Source: Mesocentrotus franciscanus (lineage: Eukaryota; Echinodermata; Echinoidea; Camarodonta; Strongylocentrotidae). Taken from it: a DNA stretch of 64,000 nt. This document shows positions 45,918-57,293 of this stretch, piece after piece (the stretch's first letter is position 1; every line of letters starts with the position of its first letter). Location: positions 31,296,264-31,360,263 of the forward strand of contig CP137668.1 in the NCBI GenBank assembly GCA_037976565.1, in the 5' to 3' direction. The translations under genes were made by a program, and so were the position numbers. The notes beneath the pieces were generated by a model. The model did not search any database and was not told the DNA's origin. It saw only the letters and a list, made by a program, of their open reading frames with translations.

Positions 45918-47069
45918 CGGTAGCCTTGTTCATTTCATTCGTCGAGTAAGACCCATGCCGCCCCCTCCTTATACCGGTGCCCCTTCAAAGGTTGGAATCA
46001 CGCTACACCTCTAAGATGAAACACTGTATCCTCTACCAGCCTTTTAGACACTTGACAGAGATGGGAAAATGCATTTAATGAATTGTGAACGTTTCTTCAG
46101 CTTTTCAATCGCCTATTTTCGCGGGTTGATGATCTCGTAGATAGTGCATGCCGGGAACGATCGCGTCCGTGCTCGTCTGATACAACAGACCGCTAAAATG
46201 GGGAAGGTGGTATGACATTTAATTGATCTTAATTTCCTTATTGTAAATATTATATAGGCGTGCATAAGATTTAAAAAAAACAATGAAAAGAAAAGGACTA
46301 ACGGAAAGAACCTTACTCTCGTGAAAACAAATACGAAATTTTAAGAAGAAGAGAGAAAGAGAATAATAGTGCGTTACTCAATCAAAATTCCTCATTGCTG
46401 CCATCCATTTAAAATTGGAGCGACACGTCACCATTATCTCTCATTCTATACTACGTCAAACCTTTTGTGACAATGCCACAAATTGACATTTCCAAACGAG
46501 TATTTCTGCATTAATATGCCATTATTAAACCATTAATATTCAATCATGGTTGAACTGGAAATAGAACCCGAAATGCTTCCGTGAATACAGGTATACGTAA
46601 ATATTTTAATGGGGTGAGAGGGGTAGTCTATATATTGCCTTAGTCGACTCGAAATAGTGTGTTACATTCAATTAAATGTGATTAATTGGTTGAGAAAACG
46701 AATATATCAGTAGAACAAGAGCACTAAAAATCATCTCATAAAAAGGATGCAGCCTTTCAGTTGAAAGTCCATAGTTCATTTACTTCCACACATGTCATCT
46801 CTTTTTCTATAACATAACAAAAATATTCACGTTAAGAGCATAATTAAATTACCCACAAATTGATATGGCAAATATCTTCTAAAATACGTTATATACTGTT
46901 TACGATGGTCATAGAAGAAAACAAGATGAAACTTATCCATGATAACAAGTAGTAGAATTGACCAAACATACTTGTTATTTGAAATATAAGAGAAATTTAA
47001 AGTAATCTAGACATGGGAAACACAGGTGGAGGGTATCGGGAAAAGGATAAGTTGTATTTTATAGTTCCT
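45918..47069. other. Intergenic sequence, no gene recognised
   Basis: Mixed; no element delimited. Confidence 0.5.
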
Positions 47070-47330
47070 GGGGGTGTTTCACAAAGACTAAAATCGACTT
47101 TAAGTTGGACTTAACTATGGCAGGCCATCCATGCTACTGGTTGCTCTCACGATTGGTCTCTCAATTATGATCTTTAGATAATATTTTTTCCTTTAAAAAA
47201 AGGTAAATTCTGTAGATTTGTGACCACGATTTGTACGTCCTTTGAGTGAGAGCAAACAGTGGCACGAATGGCCTTGCCATAGTTAATAAGTCCAACTTAA
47301 AGTCGATCTTAGTCTTTGTGAAACACCCCC
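47070..47330. mobile_element. 261-bp foldback MITE with GGGGGTGTTTCACAAAG termini
   Basis: Left GGGGGTGTTTCACAAAGACT and the inverted right end are identical for 20 bases, and the arms remain similar for about 85 bases (ATCGACTTTAAGTTGGACTT in both). Termini resemble the 18142 element. Target duplication not evident. Confidence 0.88.
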
Positions 47331-47846
47331 ATGTCTAACAAAATACGATCACTTCAGATGATGAAAGTGGGAGACACGTTGTTAGTTTATCACTTCTAAA
47401 TACAAATAAAAAAGAAAAAAGAAAGAGGTAACAAGAATGCGACAATAATGTAATTGAGACTCCTACCAAATTATTTGTCTTGATGTTTAATGCATCTAGC
47501 ACGCAATATGTACTCGATTGACTATTTTCTATCGTATATATATACGCAACAGGTGGTAAAACAGGAAAATTTTTGTCAAACGATGTCATTTTAGGAGCAT
47601 ACGTGCAATTTTCTACCTCATGCGGCCCGCAGATGGTAACACGAGACCGATAACATTCACAACACGCTGAGATTTTTAATTCATCATATCATATTCTCAA
47701 CAACTTGTTCCCAAGGGTGTAAACCCCTGAAATGTTTGACAAAAATAACCAAGACTACATGATACGTCACATCTTATTGCGGCAATGCGTCACAAAAAGA
47801 AACAGGCAACGTTTAAACTATGTCAAGTCTCAAATTATCATGACTA

Positions 47847-48678
47847 CAGTGCGTCCCAGAAAAAACGAAACCGAGAAGTATCGATGTTTTATCATAATTT
47901 AGTCCCAACTATCATTAATAAATGACACATATTTGTAAAGCTTATAGTCTCCTCTTTCATTTGATGCTACTCAGGTGATGCATATTTCACGCATGAGTGA
48001 TTAAAAGCAATTTGAAGGAAGGAAACCAAAAAGTCATTTGGCGGGCGGTATCTGAATTTCGAAGAAAAAATTACATTTCTAAAAAGTTCATTTTCTGCCC
48101 TTTCATATGACACTTGAATCAGGAAAAATGAGCCTGGAATAACAAAGTTCTGTTTGTTTAAAGTAATGCTTGCATTTCCATAATTTGATTAAACGAAATC
48201 GTTTTCAATGGCTGCCTGCCGTAGCAACAAAGAGAGTTATCAAAAGTCTTCATGCATGGCTGATCGTCAACGAAACCCTTGTCTTCTTTCTGTGTTGTTA
48301 GGGCAGGCAGCCAGTGAAAACGTATTTGTTTGATAAAATTATAAGAATGCAAGCATTACTTTAAACAAACAGAACTTTGTTATTCCTTGCTCATTTTTTT
48401 CCTGATTCAAGTGTCATATGAAAGGGCAGAAAATGATCTTTCTAGAAATGTGAATTTTTCTTCGAAATTCAGATACCGCCCGCCAAATGACTTTTTAGTT
48501 TCCTTCCTTCAAATTGCTTTTAATCACTCATGCGTAAAATATGCATCACCTGAGTAGCATCAAATGAAAGAGGAGACTCTAAGCTTTACAAATATGTGTC
48601 ATTCATTAATTATAGTTGTTATTAAGTTATGATAAAACATCGATACTTCTCGGTTTCGTTTTTTTCTGGGACGCACTG
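47847..48678. mobile_element. 832-bp Tc1/mariner-like foldback element with about 375-bp arms
   Basis: TIR CAGTGCGTCCCAGAAAAAAC at the left and its inverse at the right, each flanked by TA (47845-47846 and 48679-48680). Arms 47847-48220 and 48302-48678 are near-identical inverted copies; only about 80 bases separate them. A TA target and CAGTGCGTCCC-type ends suggest Tc1/mariner. No transposase. Confidence 0.92.
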
Positions 48679-48680
48679 TA

Positions 48681-49280
48681 TAAGAGGGAAGACGGTCAGA
48701 AATCATCTAAGGACATGATATTTCATAACCCGCTATATTTAAAGTGTCGTGTTGTTGATGACCGTCATCAAAACTTTACATCTAAGATTGTGTCAGAAAA
48801 CAAACAAACAAACATTTCACTTCAAAGAAAATACGTCACGGTGATGTTCGTGAGAGTAACTAGAGCAAGCATCGTAAAGCATCGTACAACATGCTGGTAC
48901 AGAACCACTTGAACATTTAAAATCTGATACGCCTGTACTTTTTATGAACCTCTTGTTCAATGTGTTTTCTTGCTGTTGTTATTGTTGTTTCTTCACCTTT
49001 CCATATTTTCTGCATGGAATATTCATTTCCATCATCTCTACAGGAAAGAGTTTGATCATTCAACATGGATTCAGTGCAGAGACAGTAGTTTAATGGTCAA
49101 GCTTCAGTCAATGTTTGTCTACAACAGTAACGCCATTATTTCTACGCACTGATACATGACCATCTACAATCTGTTTCATCTCATAGTAACATTGACGTAT
49201 CATTGGAGATAAACGCGTCTTGGACACCTGTTTCAACGGAAGAACCCTATCGGATGAATAAGTTTTGAAACACGCTGCAC
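48681..49280. other. Intergenic sequence, no gene recognised
   Basis: No motif or repeat identified. Confidence 0.5.
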
Positions 49281-49580
49281 GTAATAATAATAATAATAAT
49301 AATAGTTTAGTTCTTGTATAGCGCATAATACGTTATGAAATAACATCTCTTCCAAAGAGCTTTGCAAATTATTACCCTAGCTTTAGCTCCGGCAGCCGAT
49401 ATCAGCGCACAGTGCATTTCAAGGAATAATCCTACCAGGTACCCATTTACCTCACCTGGGTTGAGTGTGGCAAATGTAGATCAATATCTTGCCAAAGGAC
49501 ATTAGTGCCGCGGCGGGACTCGAACCGCGGACCTTGTGATTGATAGTCCGGTGACGTATCCACTCGACCACAACACCTCT
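49281..49580 (-). mobile_element. Full-length tRNA-derived SINE, minus strand
   Basis: Read on the minus strand: tRNA-like head GTGTTGTGGTCGAGTGGAT with B box GCGGTTCGAGTCCCGCCGCG, then TAATGTCCTTTGGCAAGATA, CTCAACCCAGGTGAGGTAAA, TTATGCGCTATACAAGAAC and an (ATT)n tail. The first seven bases GTGTTGT can pair with GCGGCAC at the end of the head, allowing GU pairs, as in a tRNA acceptor stem. ACGTAA at 49279 and 49581 may be the target duplication. Confidence 0.9.
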
Positions 49581-49739
49581 ACGTAAGTAAAAAGTAGGTA
49601 ACTGATTGTTGTTATCGTTGTCGTATGACAGACAATGATTTCTGATATTGTAGAATAATACTTAATACTTGGCATTTAGGTTGAAAGAGTTATATAAATA
49701 CAGGGAGAAGTTGAATTATGACATTTTTTATATTAGTCT

Positions 49740-49740
<1 letters not shown>

Positions 49741-49772
<32 letters not shown>
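49741..49772 (+). repeat. GA array
   Basis: About 15 AG units. Confidence 0.9.
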
Positions 49773-49776
<4 letters not shown>

Positions 49777-49923
49777 AATCAATCCTTATTTATAAATTAG
49801 GCATACTGTTTATCCGCCAATTTCAAGCCATGCCGAAAACAATGTGATGACGTTTACGAAATAATAAGTGAAATGGAGTTACCCTATTCGAGTATTAAAA
49901 AGTCTCACTTGTCAATGTCAAGG

Positions 49924-50456
49924 AGGCTGTTCACACCGCAAGGGGGGACCGTGGGCGGACCGTGGATCGCGCTATCGTAGCGCGACCCACGGTCCGCCCA
50001 TTGGCATTCGCCGGATTCACACCGCAGTGAGATAGCGCGGTCTATCGTAGCACCCCCTTTTTTGAGAGGTCCTGTTGCCATGACGCGTGACGTCATGAGG
50101 TCAGAGCGGTCAAAGATTTCGCGCGCTATTACGAATTAGGAGTGTTGAGTAGTACCGATTCAGATTCAGATCGCACCAAAATAGAATGAGTATAAAATTC
50201 CCCGCGTGTAGAACGATGACTTCCGGCGTGCTATCGTAGCTCGGGTTCACACCGGCAGAGATAGCGCGGTCTAGCTCGCGCTAGACCGCGCTATATCTCG
50301 TGGACCACCCCCAAGAGGTGGTCCAGTGGCACGCCGTTTTGGCTCGCCGTGGCTCGCTGTTGGGCGGACGGAAACGACGTTGTACCTTCCACACCGCAGA
50401 GATAGCGCGGTCTAGCGCGCGCTAGACCGCGCTATCTCTGGCGGTGTGAACAGCCT
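49924..50456. mobile_element. 533-bp GC-rich element built of serial hairpins
   Basis: Perfect 16-bp TIRs AGGCTGTTCACACCGC, flanked by CAAGG at 49919-49923 and 50457-50461 (5-bp duplication; a 3-bp reading AAG is also possible). Four hairpins: 49952-50000 (14-bp plus 8-bp stems), 50258-50299, 50301-50325 (9-bp stem), and a perfect 42-bp palindrome at 50398-50439. TTCACACCGC-like words recur at 49931, 50016, 50246 and 50388. Far more GC-rich than its surroundings; no coding. Confidence 0.9.
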
Positions 50457-50481
50457 CAAGGCCTCTCTGCATAAGATTTAA

Positions 50482-50670
50482 AGTCCCATTTGCACTAGTT
50501 TGGCCAGGAGGGATTAGAGGGATTAGCGTGGTCACTGACAGGTGGTTATCTCATCAACTCAGCTCTCAATTAACATAAGAAAAAGAGGATCATGGGGGAC
50601 CAACAGGCACCGCTTAGGCATTGTTTTCTATATAGAGGGAGCAAGTAGCTACAAGTAGTACAGTGGGGCT
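50482..50670. mobile_element. 189-bp TTAA-flanked MITE, copy 2
   Basis: TTAA at 50478-50481 and 50671-50674. It matches the 43243-43430 element base for base over long runs (for example GCGTGGTCACTGACAGGTGG and GGTTATCTCATCAACTCAGC), with a small change where GGAGCTCCC is replaced by AGAGGGATT. Confidence 0.9.
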
Positions 50671-50674
50671 TTAA

Positions 50675-52229
50675 ATATGTTATTTGTAAACTTCTATTCT
50701 ATCGGCTGATTTACAATTACGTGATGCGTTATAAAGAATGCTCAATGTTTTGTTTTTTTACTTTTGCGAGCTGGAAAATGATCGCACATCCACGTTTCAG
50801 ACGTAATGACGCTCGCGAGAAATTGAGAATGACCTTATGCGATTCCAGATAACAACTTTAAATCATGCATGTATATCTCTCAGTTCCCCTCCAATTTCGG
50901 AATATTACACATCTATTCCATATTCCAACCCATGCATTCGGCCCTAATAAAATATAAATAAGCTAGCTTAACTTATGAGTTTCACAATACATTTATCATA
51001 TTGAATCTAGAGCACGAACTATTTACATATTTTGAAGGATACAAGATAAAGGCAATAATACAAGCTCTGATTTCCATGCATGGACCAGCATGGGATATAC
51101 AGGTTGACAAATCATTGACAATTCTCCAAAGTGGAATCTATTACTCCATAATCCATACAATGTCGTGTTTTATCACCTAAAATTGCAAAAATTGTTTGCT
51201 GTGGATTCGTTATCGTTGCTCTGACCAAGAAGTGTGTCGATTGATGTTGTCATGCTGAGTTATGTGAACGTTATCAGAAGAAATACTTGGTCATTTCAAT
51301 TTCAAATGTGTAGTTTTAAGATGCAAACATTCGATTTACGGGTGGTTAAGTACTGTGTCGAGACCTGCTTCTTATCATCGGGTGTGTAACCGTAAGCTTT
51401 TTAACTTTCAGAAATGGGATTTATAACCTTTTTTTCCTTGAACAAAACAGTAACGGCACTTCGTTTAAAGCCACGTTCTTTAAAACTGCGGCTCTTACAT
51501 GTGCACTTTGTAAAGAGATCCGTATGTATTTGAAATCAACATGAACTTGGTAGCTGGAGTAAAGCATGTAATTTAATCTTGATTTAGAACTGTCCCTTTC
51601 TGAGAAACTCTTAAAACAAAACAAAATCCAATATTTTTACTGGCTGCAATATTGGTACTAAATAGCAGGCAACTACCCTTGAAAATACATCCTACAATGC
51701 GTTTCAATCGATAACACTCTGCCGTTAAACATTTTCTTGAGCGACTCATATATCTGTGTTTATCTCAGTCACGTTTTAAAACCAGAAATTGAACACCTAA
51801 AACATTGCCATGGAGTTTTGCTACGTGCCGGCTAGCAGCCATGTAGGTTTTTAGAGAAGGAATTTGAGAAATTGGCCATCGAATTGGATTTATTTGATTC
51901 TTGTTTATAGGTATGAAACTTGAGATAGGAAAATATATACGATGGTGAGCTGATGGCAAATTCTTAACATTACCAGCGGGGTATATCGCGGTGTGTATTT
52001 GTTGGAAAGATGTTAAAGAAAATAATAAAAAAGAATGGTTCTTCGAAAGAAAAGAATCACAAGCAATGGGAATAACCGAGCGGAAATGAGAACTCGAAAG
52101 ATTAGAAAAACAGCTGACAAAAATTCTGTAGGGCAAAAAGATCAACTTTGAAGAAAATCATTCGACAAAAAAAGTTCATGATTTTTTTCTTTTCTTTTCC
52201 CGCCGTTTGAGATTCTGCTTTCATAAATA
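50675..52229. other. Intergenic sequence, no gene recognised
   Basis: AT-rich; no recognised features. Confidence 0.5.
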
Positions 52230-52233
52230 TCAT

Positions 52234-52266
52234 TATTTTGATTTGATTTGATTTGATTTGATTTAT
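52234..52266 (+). repeat. GATTT pentanucleotide array
   Basis: Five to six units of TGATT/GATTT. Confidence 0.9.
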
Positions 52267-55013
52267 TGGTTATTGTGTTTAATGCAATAAATTAATTCGT
52301 ATCAATATTTTAGGAGAGTATGCTGAATGATTCGGAAAGTCTAATTCCACCAGTAGACGCGGTACAATCTGATAATATATTGTACTTCACTCTTGTCCTC
52401 ACAGTAGATCTCATATTTTTCACACTTATTTGAAATTGTTTTAATTTGAATAATGAACTCTTTTTACCTATGAATACACTAAGGCATATCGTAAGTTTAA
52501 TTCATTGCATCTTATGCCATTATTTATCATCGTAATTATAATATGTAAGCAATGATTGCAATTAAAATTGTGCTACTATGCTAACTAAGTTTTGGGACTT
52601 GCATCTCACAGGCATTACATTCTAATCCATTTCTCTCTGAATATACATGTGCGCTTGGGTCAATTTAATCCGTCACTGATCATTCATTGTATAGATTAAT
52701 TATGAATCGCAATGTATCAGTTCTATGTTTATAATTGACTCGTACAATTACAGAAATTAAATGTAAAATATATTTTAGTGGAAATCTAAAAATAAATCAA
52801 GGGCGTGTCATAAATGAAAAGGATCATAATTTTTTCGATCAGTGATGCGCATAATCCATTTTTCTTTTGCCTCCAATCAAGTTTTCTAAAGGACACCATG
52901 ATGTAATTGCAGAACATCAATCTTGCTCCAGAGATTAATGACTTTATCATGCAAGCGATTTTAGGAGAATAACGTTTCGTAATTTTTGCGAACGAAATAA
53001 TTTGAAGTCCATCCATCACTTTGGAGTTCAAATAAAATACAACAAGAGCAAAATAATAATTATGACACGTCATTGTCATATCTGCACGTTTCAATAGGTG
53101 TCACACAAGGCCATCGAAATTTAGGTTGATTTTTCGAAAGTAAAGTTGCTATCTAGTTGCTTTCGCATTATAAGATCCCTATTTTTTCTTCGGATCTCTT
53201 AGACAAGAAAACAATTGCAAATAAATAAACAAACAACTGCCCGAGCTTATAACATTTTCAGATGCCTAAAATTGTTGCCGGGCGAAATTGAAAGGGCGCC
53301 TCTTGTTTTAGCACTTATTGTATACTTGAAGGTAAGCCAGGTTGGGGTTTGCCGTAGGCTGGTGCCCCCTCCCACCCCGCGTTCCCTGGATACGTCACTG
53401 AATTGGGACAGATGCTGATTATAGATGGCGAAACATTATGAAGTTGGAATGATAATTGGTGCTTTCTTCCGATGTAACTTCATCGATATTATAAAACTCT
53501 AATGACCTTAGAACGTGAAATATTTTCACATTATAACTTGAGGTACACCACTTTGGATTTTGCAGGGGGCCCCCTCCCCTAAGTACCCCGAAAACGCAAC
53601 TGATACAATATCAGGGCTTGAAATGAGAACTAGTTTATCCTTCCGATATGATTCCATTTATATTATTAAAAATCCAATAACCATAGTGCACGTAAGTATT
53701 CGACATTATTACTTTTCAAAAGTGCAGAGGACGCAATTGCTTCAAAAGTAAATTATCCTTGTCTCGCTCCACTACATAATAATCATCGATTTCAATTTGT
53801 ACGCTTAGATATGTACATATTATAAAATGTGTCCTTCAGCAATGTAAATTATATACGTAATGATTTAAAGTATAGTTTATGTAGCCTCTTTCCTCCTATG
53901 GGTTGGTACCCAGAGCCTATACACAATGAACAAGTTTTATAGTTTCGTGGGTTTTTTTAAATTGACTTTTTGAATATTCCAGTAGCAGCCCGTATGCCAT
54001 TATCATTTTCATCATGCCCTTTTTTAATGTCATATTTGCTTGATGACTCTGAATTGCTTTTGTTTTTAAAAGAGAGCATGAATAAATGTATTCTTTTATC
54101 ATTTACTCAGAGATTGCAATTTATATGGTTTCAATAAACCAGTCACATAAAACAGGTTGAAACAAAGGTACGCCACAGTAACATTATATGCATAGGAAAT
54201 ATCCCGAAAATATAAACGCTTTAAACAGTGGATGCTGAAAGAGCAGTAGATCTTTTGATTATGTTCCTGAAAATATGCCATCGATGAAGAAGAAAAAAAA
54301 ATCATCGATATTCCTACACCTGTAGAATAATAACGTCTATTGTTTGTATTCAACAGGTTCGCTATACCAAGAGAGAAAACTCAATTTTTCTCCTAATACA
54401 TGACGTATACATGTATTTACATTGTATTTTCGGCATATGAGCTAAAAAGAAGATACAATCCGGATTGCAGCTTGCTATATTTCCTTAAGCGACCGTGAAA
54501 TCGGCCATTACGGAAAACAGAGATTAAACTTTATGGATAAATCCACCGACGCCATATTTACCCGTTCAATGAACTCGTACACCCATCCCCATGCGAGTGG
54601 AAGATAGCAAAACTCAATATGAAAGCGAAATTTGATCAATTAAAGACCATGTCATAAATACTTCTTGATCAAAAGGAGGGCATGTCAGCTAGATCAAATT
54701 CATGATCCGATTAGTTTCTTGTAATAGAAAATAAACTTACAATATCTACAAAACATCTGGACATGCTGCGTAAACGTAGATAGATAAATTGAGCAATAGC
54801 GGGGATAGTGTTTCTCTTAATCTGTAGATTCGCTTTGGAGGGCTAACTTTACATCGAATTTTAGTTTGAATAATAGTGGATTTTTGGATTTAAAAAAGGA
54901 GATTGTTTTCAATTGAACATTCAGTCGTTTTAACTCTAATTTTGTCTTCCGAGTAATGACATTTTAGATACCCGCTTGTAATGACTGAAATAACAGAAAA
55001 CCAAAAATACGAG
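52267..55013. other. Intergenic sequence with a solo TIR-like end
   Basis: AT-rich. At 53370-53402, CGCGTTCCCTGGATACGTCACTG looks like the inverted end of a CAGTGACGTATCCAGG-type hAT MITE; the opposite end was not located. No gene recognised. Confidence 0.45.
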
Positions 55014-55055
55014 AAATAGAGAGAGATAGAGAAAGAGAGAGAAAGAAAGAGCGAG

Positions 55056-55093
<38 letters not shown>
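55014..55093 (+). repeat. GA-rich array
   Basis: GA/GAAA repeats, purest at 55063-55092. Confidence 0.95.
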
Positions 55094-55095
<2 letters not shown>

Positions 55096-55804
55096 TCAAT
55101 GAGATGAAATTAAACCTAACAGTATATTTATATCAGATATCATTCATGAAAAGAAAAGAAAATTCGATAGCTCTCGCAAATGCAAATGTTAAAAAAAAAG
55201 GAAAGGAAACGAGGGGACGGAGAAACAAAAGCCGATTTTAATGGTCGGGTGTGGACAAACAGGTGAGAAAATGAATGAAATTGGTGCAGCAGTTATAACT
55301 CATGAGAAATCATAATCTTCGTCATCAGGAAATATGATCATTGCGAACTGACATAATTTTTTTTTTCTTTTGAAAACGCGCCGCCTGTAAATTTATATTG
55401 TTTTTAAGGGAAATAGGACCTTTTAATGGAACAGGCATACAATCGGTGGTGCTACATTACTTTCAATTCAGATATGACGATGTGCTTGGGACCTACTCTA
55501 TGTCTCTGCCCAATTATTGATAATTTATTGATAACAACTCTATATCAACGGATAAATATTGTGGGACGAATTGTCCGGCCTTTTTAACTGGTTACAATAT
55601 AATTTGTATTGTCGTTTGAGATCATCAACATATCCTTATGTTATTGCTATATATTTGACGATGGTTTTACATCATTTTTACATTGAAAAGGAAGGAAAAT
55701 AACTCAGCGAGTTTAATTTCTTGGCAAGGCAACAGTGGCAAATCGAGGATCATCTCACCGGAGGTTTTTTTTTTTTTGGGGGGGGGGGGGAATAGCCCGA
55801 AAAA

Positions 55805-55925
55805 TCTGAGTCAAGGAATAAATGAATGAATAAATAAATCAATGAATAAATGAATGAGTTAATTAATAAATGAGTGATAAATAAAAAAATAAAAACGAAT
55901 AAATTAATTAATAAATTGACAATAA
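55805..55925 (+). repeat. AATA/AATG tetranucleotide region
   Basis: Imperfect AATA and AATG repeats following T and G runs at 55768-55790. Confidence 0.85.
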
Positions 55926-56173
55926 TTAAAAAAATATATATATAAAATAACAAAGAAAGAAGGTGAAGAAATACATGAACAAAGAGATAAAAGGACGACA
56001 AAAACAAAAAAGCACAAACAAATTTAGCAAAACTTATCACATTTTTGAGTGCCAATTTCCACTTTATCATGTCCTATTACCATATCCGACTCTGAGCAAG
56101 GCATATACGTTAAAAGGGGCATGGCATTATCATGATCATTAAGGACTGATATTTTCTAACACGGCCTAATTAA

Positions 56174-56675
56174 AGGGGAAGTCCACCCTGATAATTGCTG
56201 ATGTTAATAAATGCAGAAAAAAACGAGAGAAAAACATTAGTGAAAGTTTCAGCAAAATCCAATTAAAAGTGAGAAATTTACGAATTTTTTATGAAGTTGT
56301 CGTCAGTGAAACACAAACTGGCAACACAGACGTATCTTGCGAGGCTCTCTCCAATTTGCTCCGTACAGAAAACTCATAACGTTCATTTTCTTAGTTATTG
56401 ATGACGGAATAGATTTGTTTCGTACAGGGGTTTTATAGAAACATAATTGCGATGATTATATTGAGGGTGCATGTATGACTGAAAATTTTCGGTAGAGAAA
56501 AAGGAAAGTCCGATTTTTTTTTTCTTCTTCCAGTACGGAGCAAATGGGAAGGGACCTCGCAAGATACGTCACAGAGTCGCCATTTTGTGTTTCACTGACT
56601 TTCACTGACCTGTTCCTCTCGTTCCTCTCGTATGCTACTATTAAAACCAACTCAATCTCAGGGTGGACTTCCCCT
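56174..56675. mobile_element. 502-bp TTAA-flanked foldback MITE
   Basis: TTAA at 56170-56173 and 56676-56679. TIR AGGGGAAGTCCACCCTGA is perfectly inverted at the right end. Subterminal segments are also inverted: TATCTTGCGAGG with TTTGCTCCGTAC on the left, GTACGGAGCAAA with CCTCGCAAGATA on the right. TTAA targets indicate a piggyBac- or Kolobok-type element; no transposase. Confidence 0.9.
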
Positions 56676-57040
56676 TTAACTGTTACACGGGTCCTAATCA
56701 TTCCTAATTGCCACACTCTCGATCCACTCCTATCATAAATATGTCATGCAAGAAGCCTTCTTCTTGGACGCCCACTGAAGGTTATGGACAGGTGTGGTAT
56801 CTTGGGAACTGTAAGGTCCTGCTTATGTTTAATGAAACATCAGAGAATTTCAGAAAAGAAGGAATTCTCAAGTGCATGCTATGAACCCAATTAAAATGCA
56901 GGTAGCTGTATATTGGGAGGCACTAGAAAGCGGAATCCGGTAAACATGTATGTAGCTATTTCTTGCGCATTTTGTAGTTATGAAAAAGGGAGACTATTGT
57001 GGGGCAAGGACGGAGATTGAGAAACTCCCTAATTATAGTG

Positions 57041-57290
57041 AGGGAGAGAGACAGGCAGACAGACAGACAAAGAAATAGGGGCATAGAGAGAAAGAGAGAG
57101 AGAGAGAGACTGTGCGTGTGGATGAGAGGGAGGCCGGGGAGAAGATAAAAACGTGTTCATGTACGTGTGTGGGCGTAAGTATGCGTGTTCGTGTGTTTGT
57201 GTGTGTGTGTGAGTGGGAAAGATAGAGAGAGATAGAGAAAAAGAAAGAGAGCGGAAGAGATAGATAGAGAGAAAGAAAGAGAGACTTCCT
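57041..57290 (+). repeat. GA/GT-rich compound microsatellite
   Basis: GACA, GA and GT arrays; the overlapping Ser/Leu-rich open frames on the minus strand are artefacts. Confidence 0.95.
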
Positions 57291-57293
57291 AAC

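Noticed and set aside
49510..49580. Genuine minus-strand tRNA gene
   Set aside because: A tRNA-like fold is possible, but it is directly continuous with the SINE body and ATT tail.
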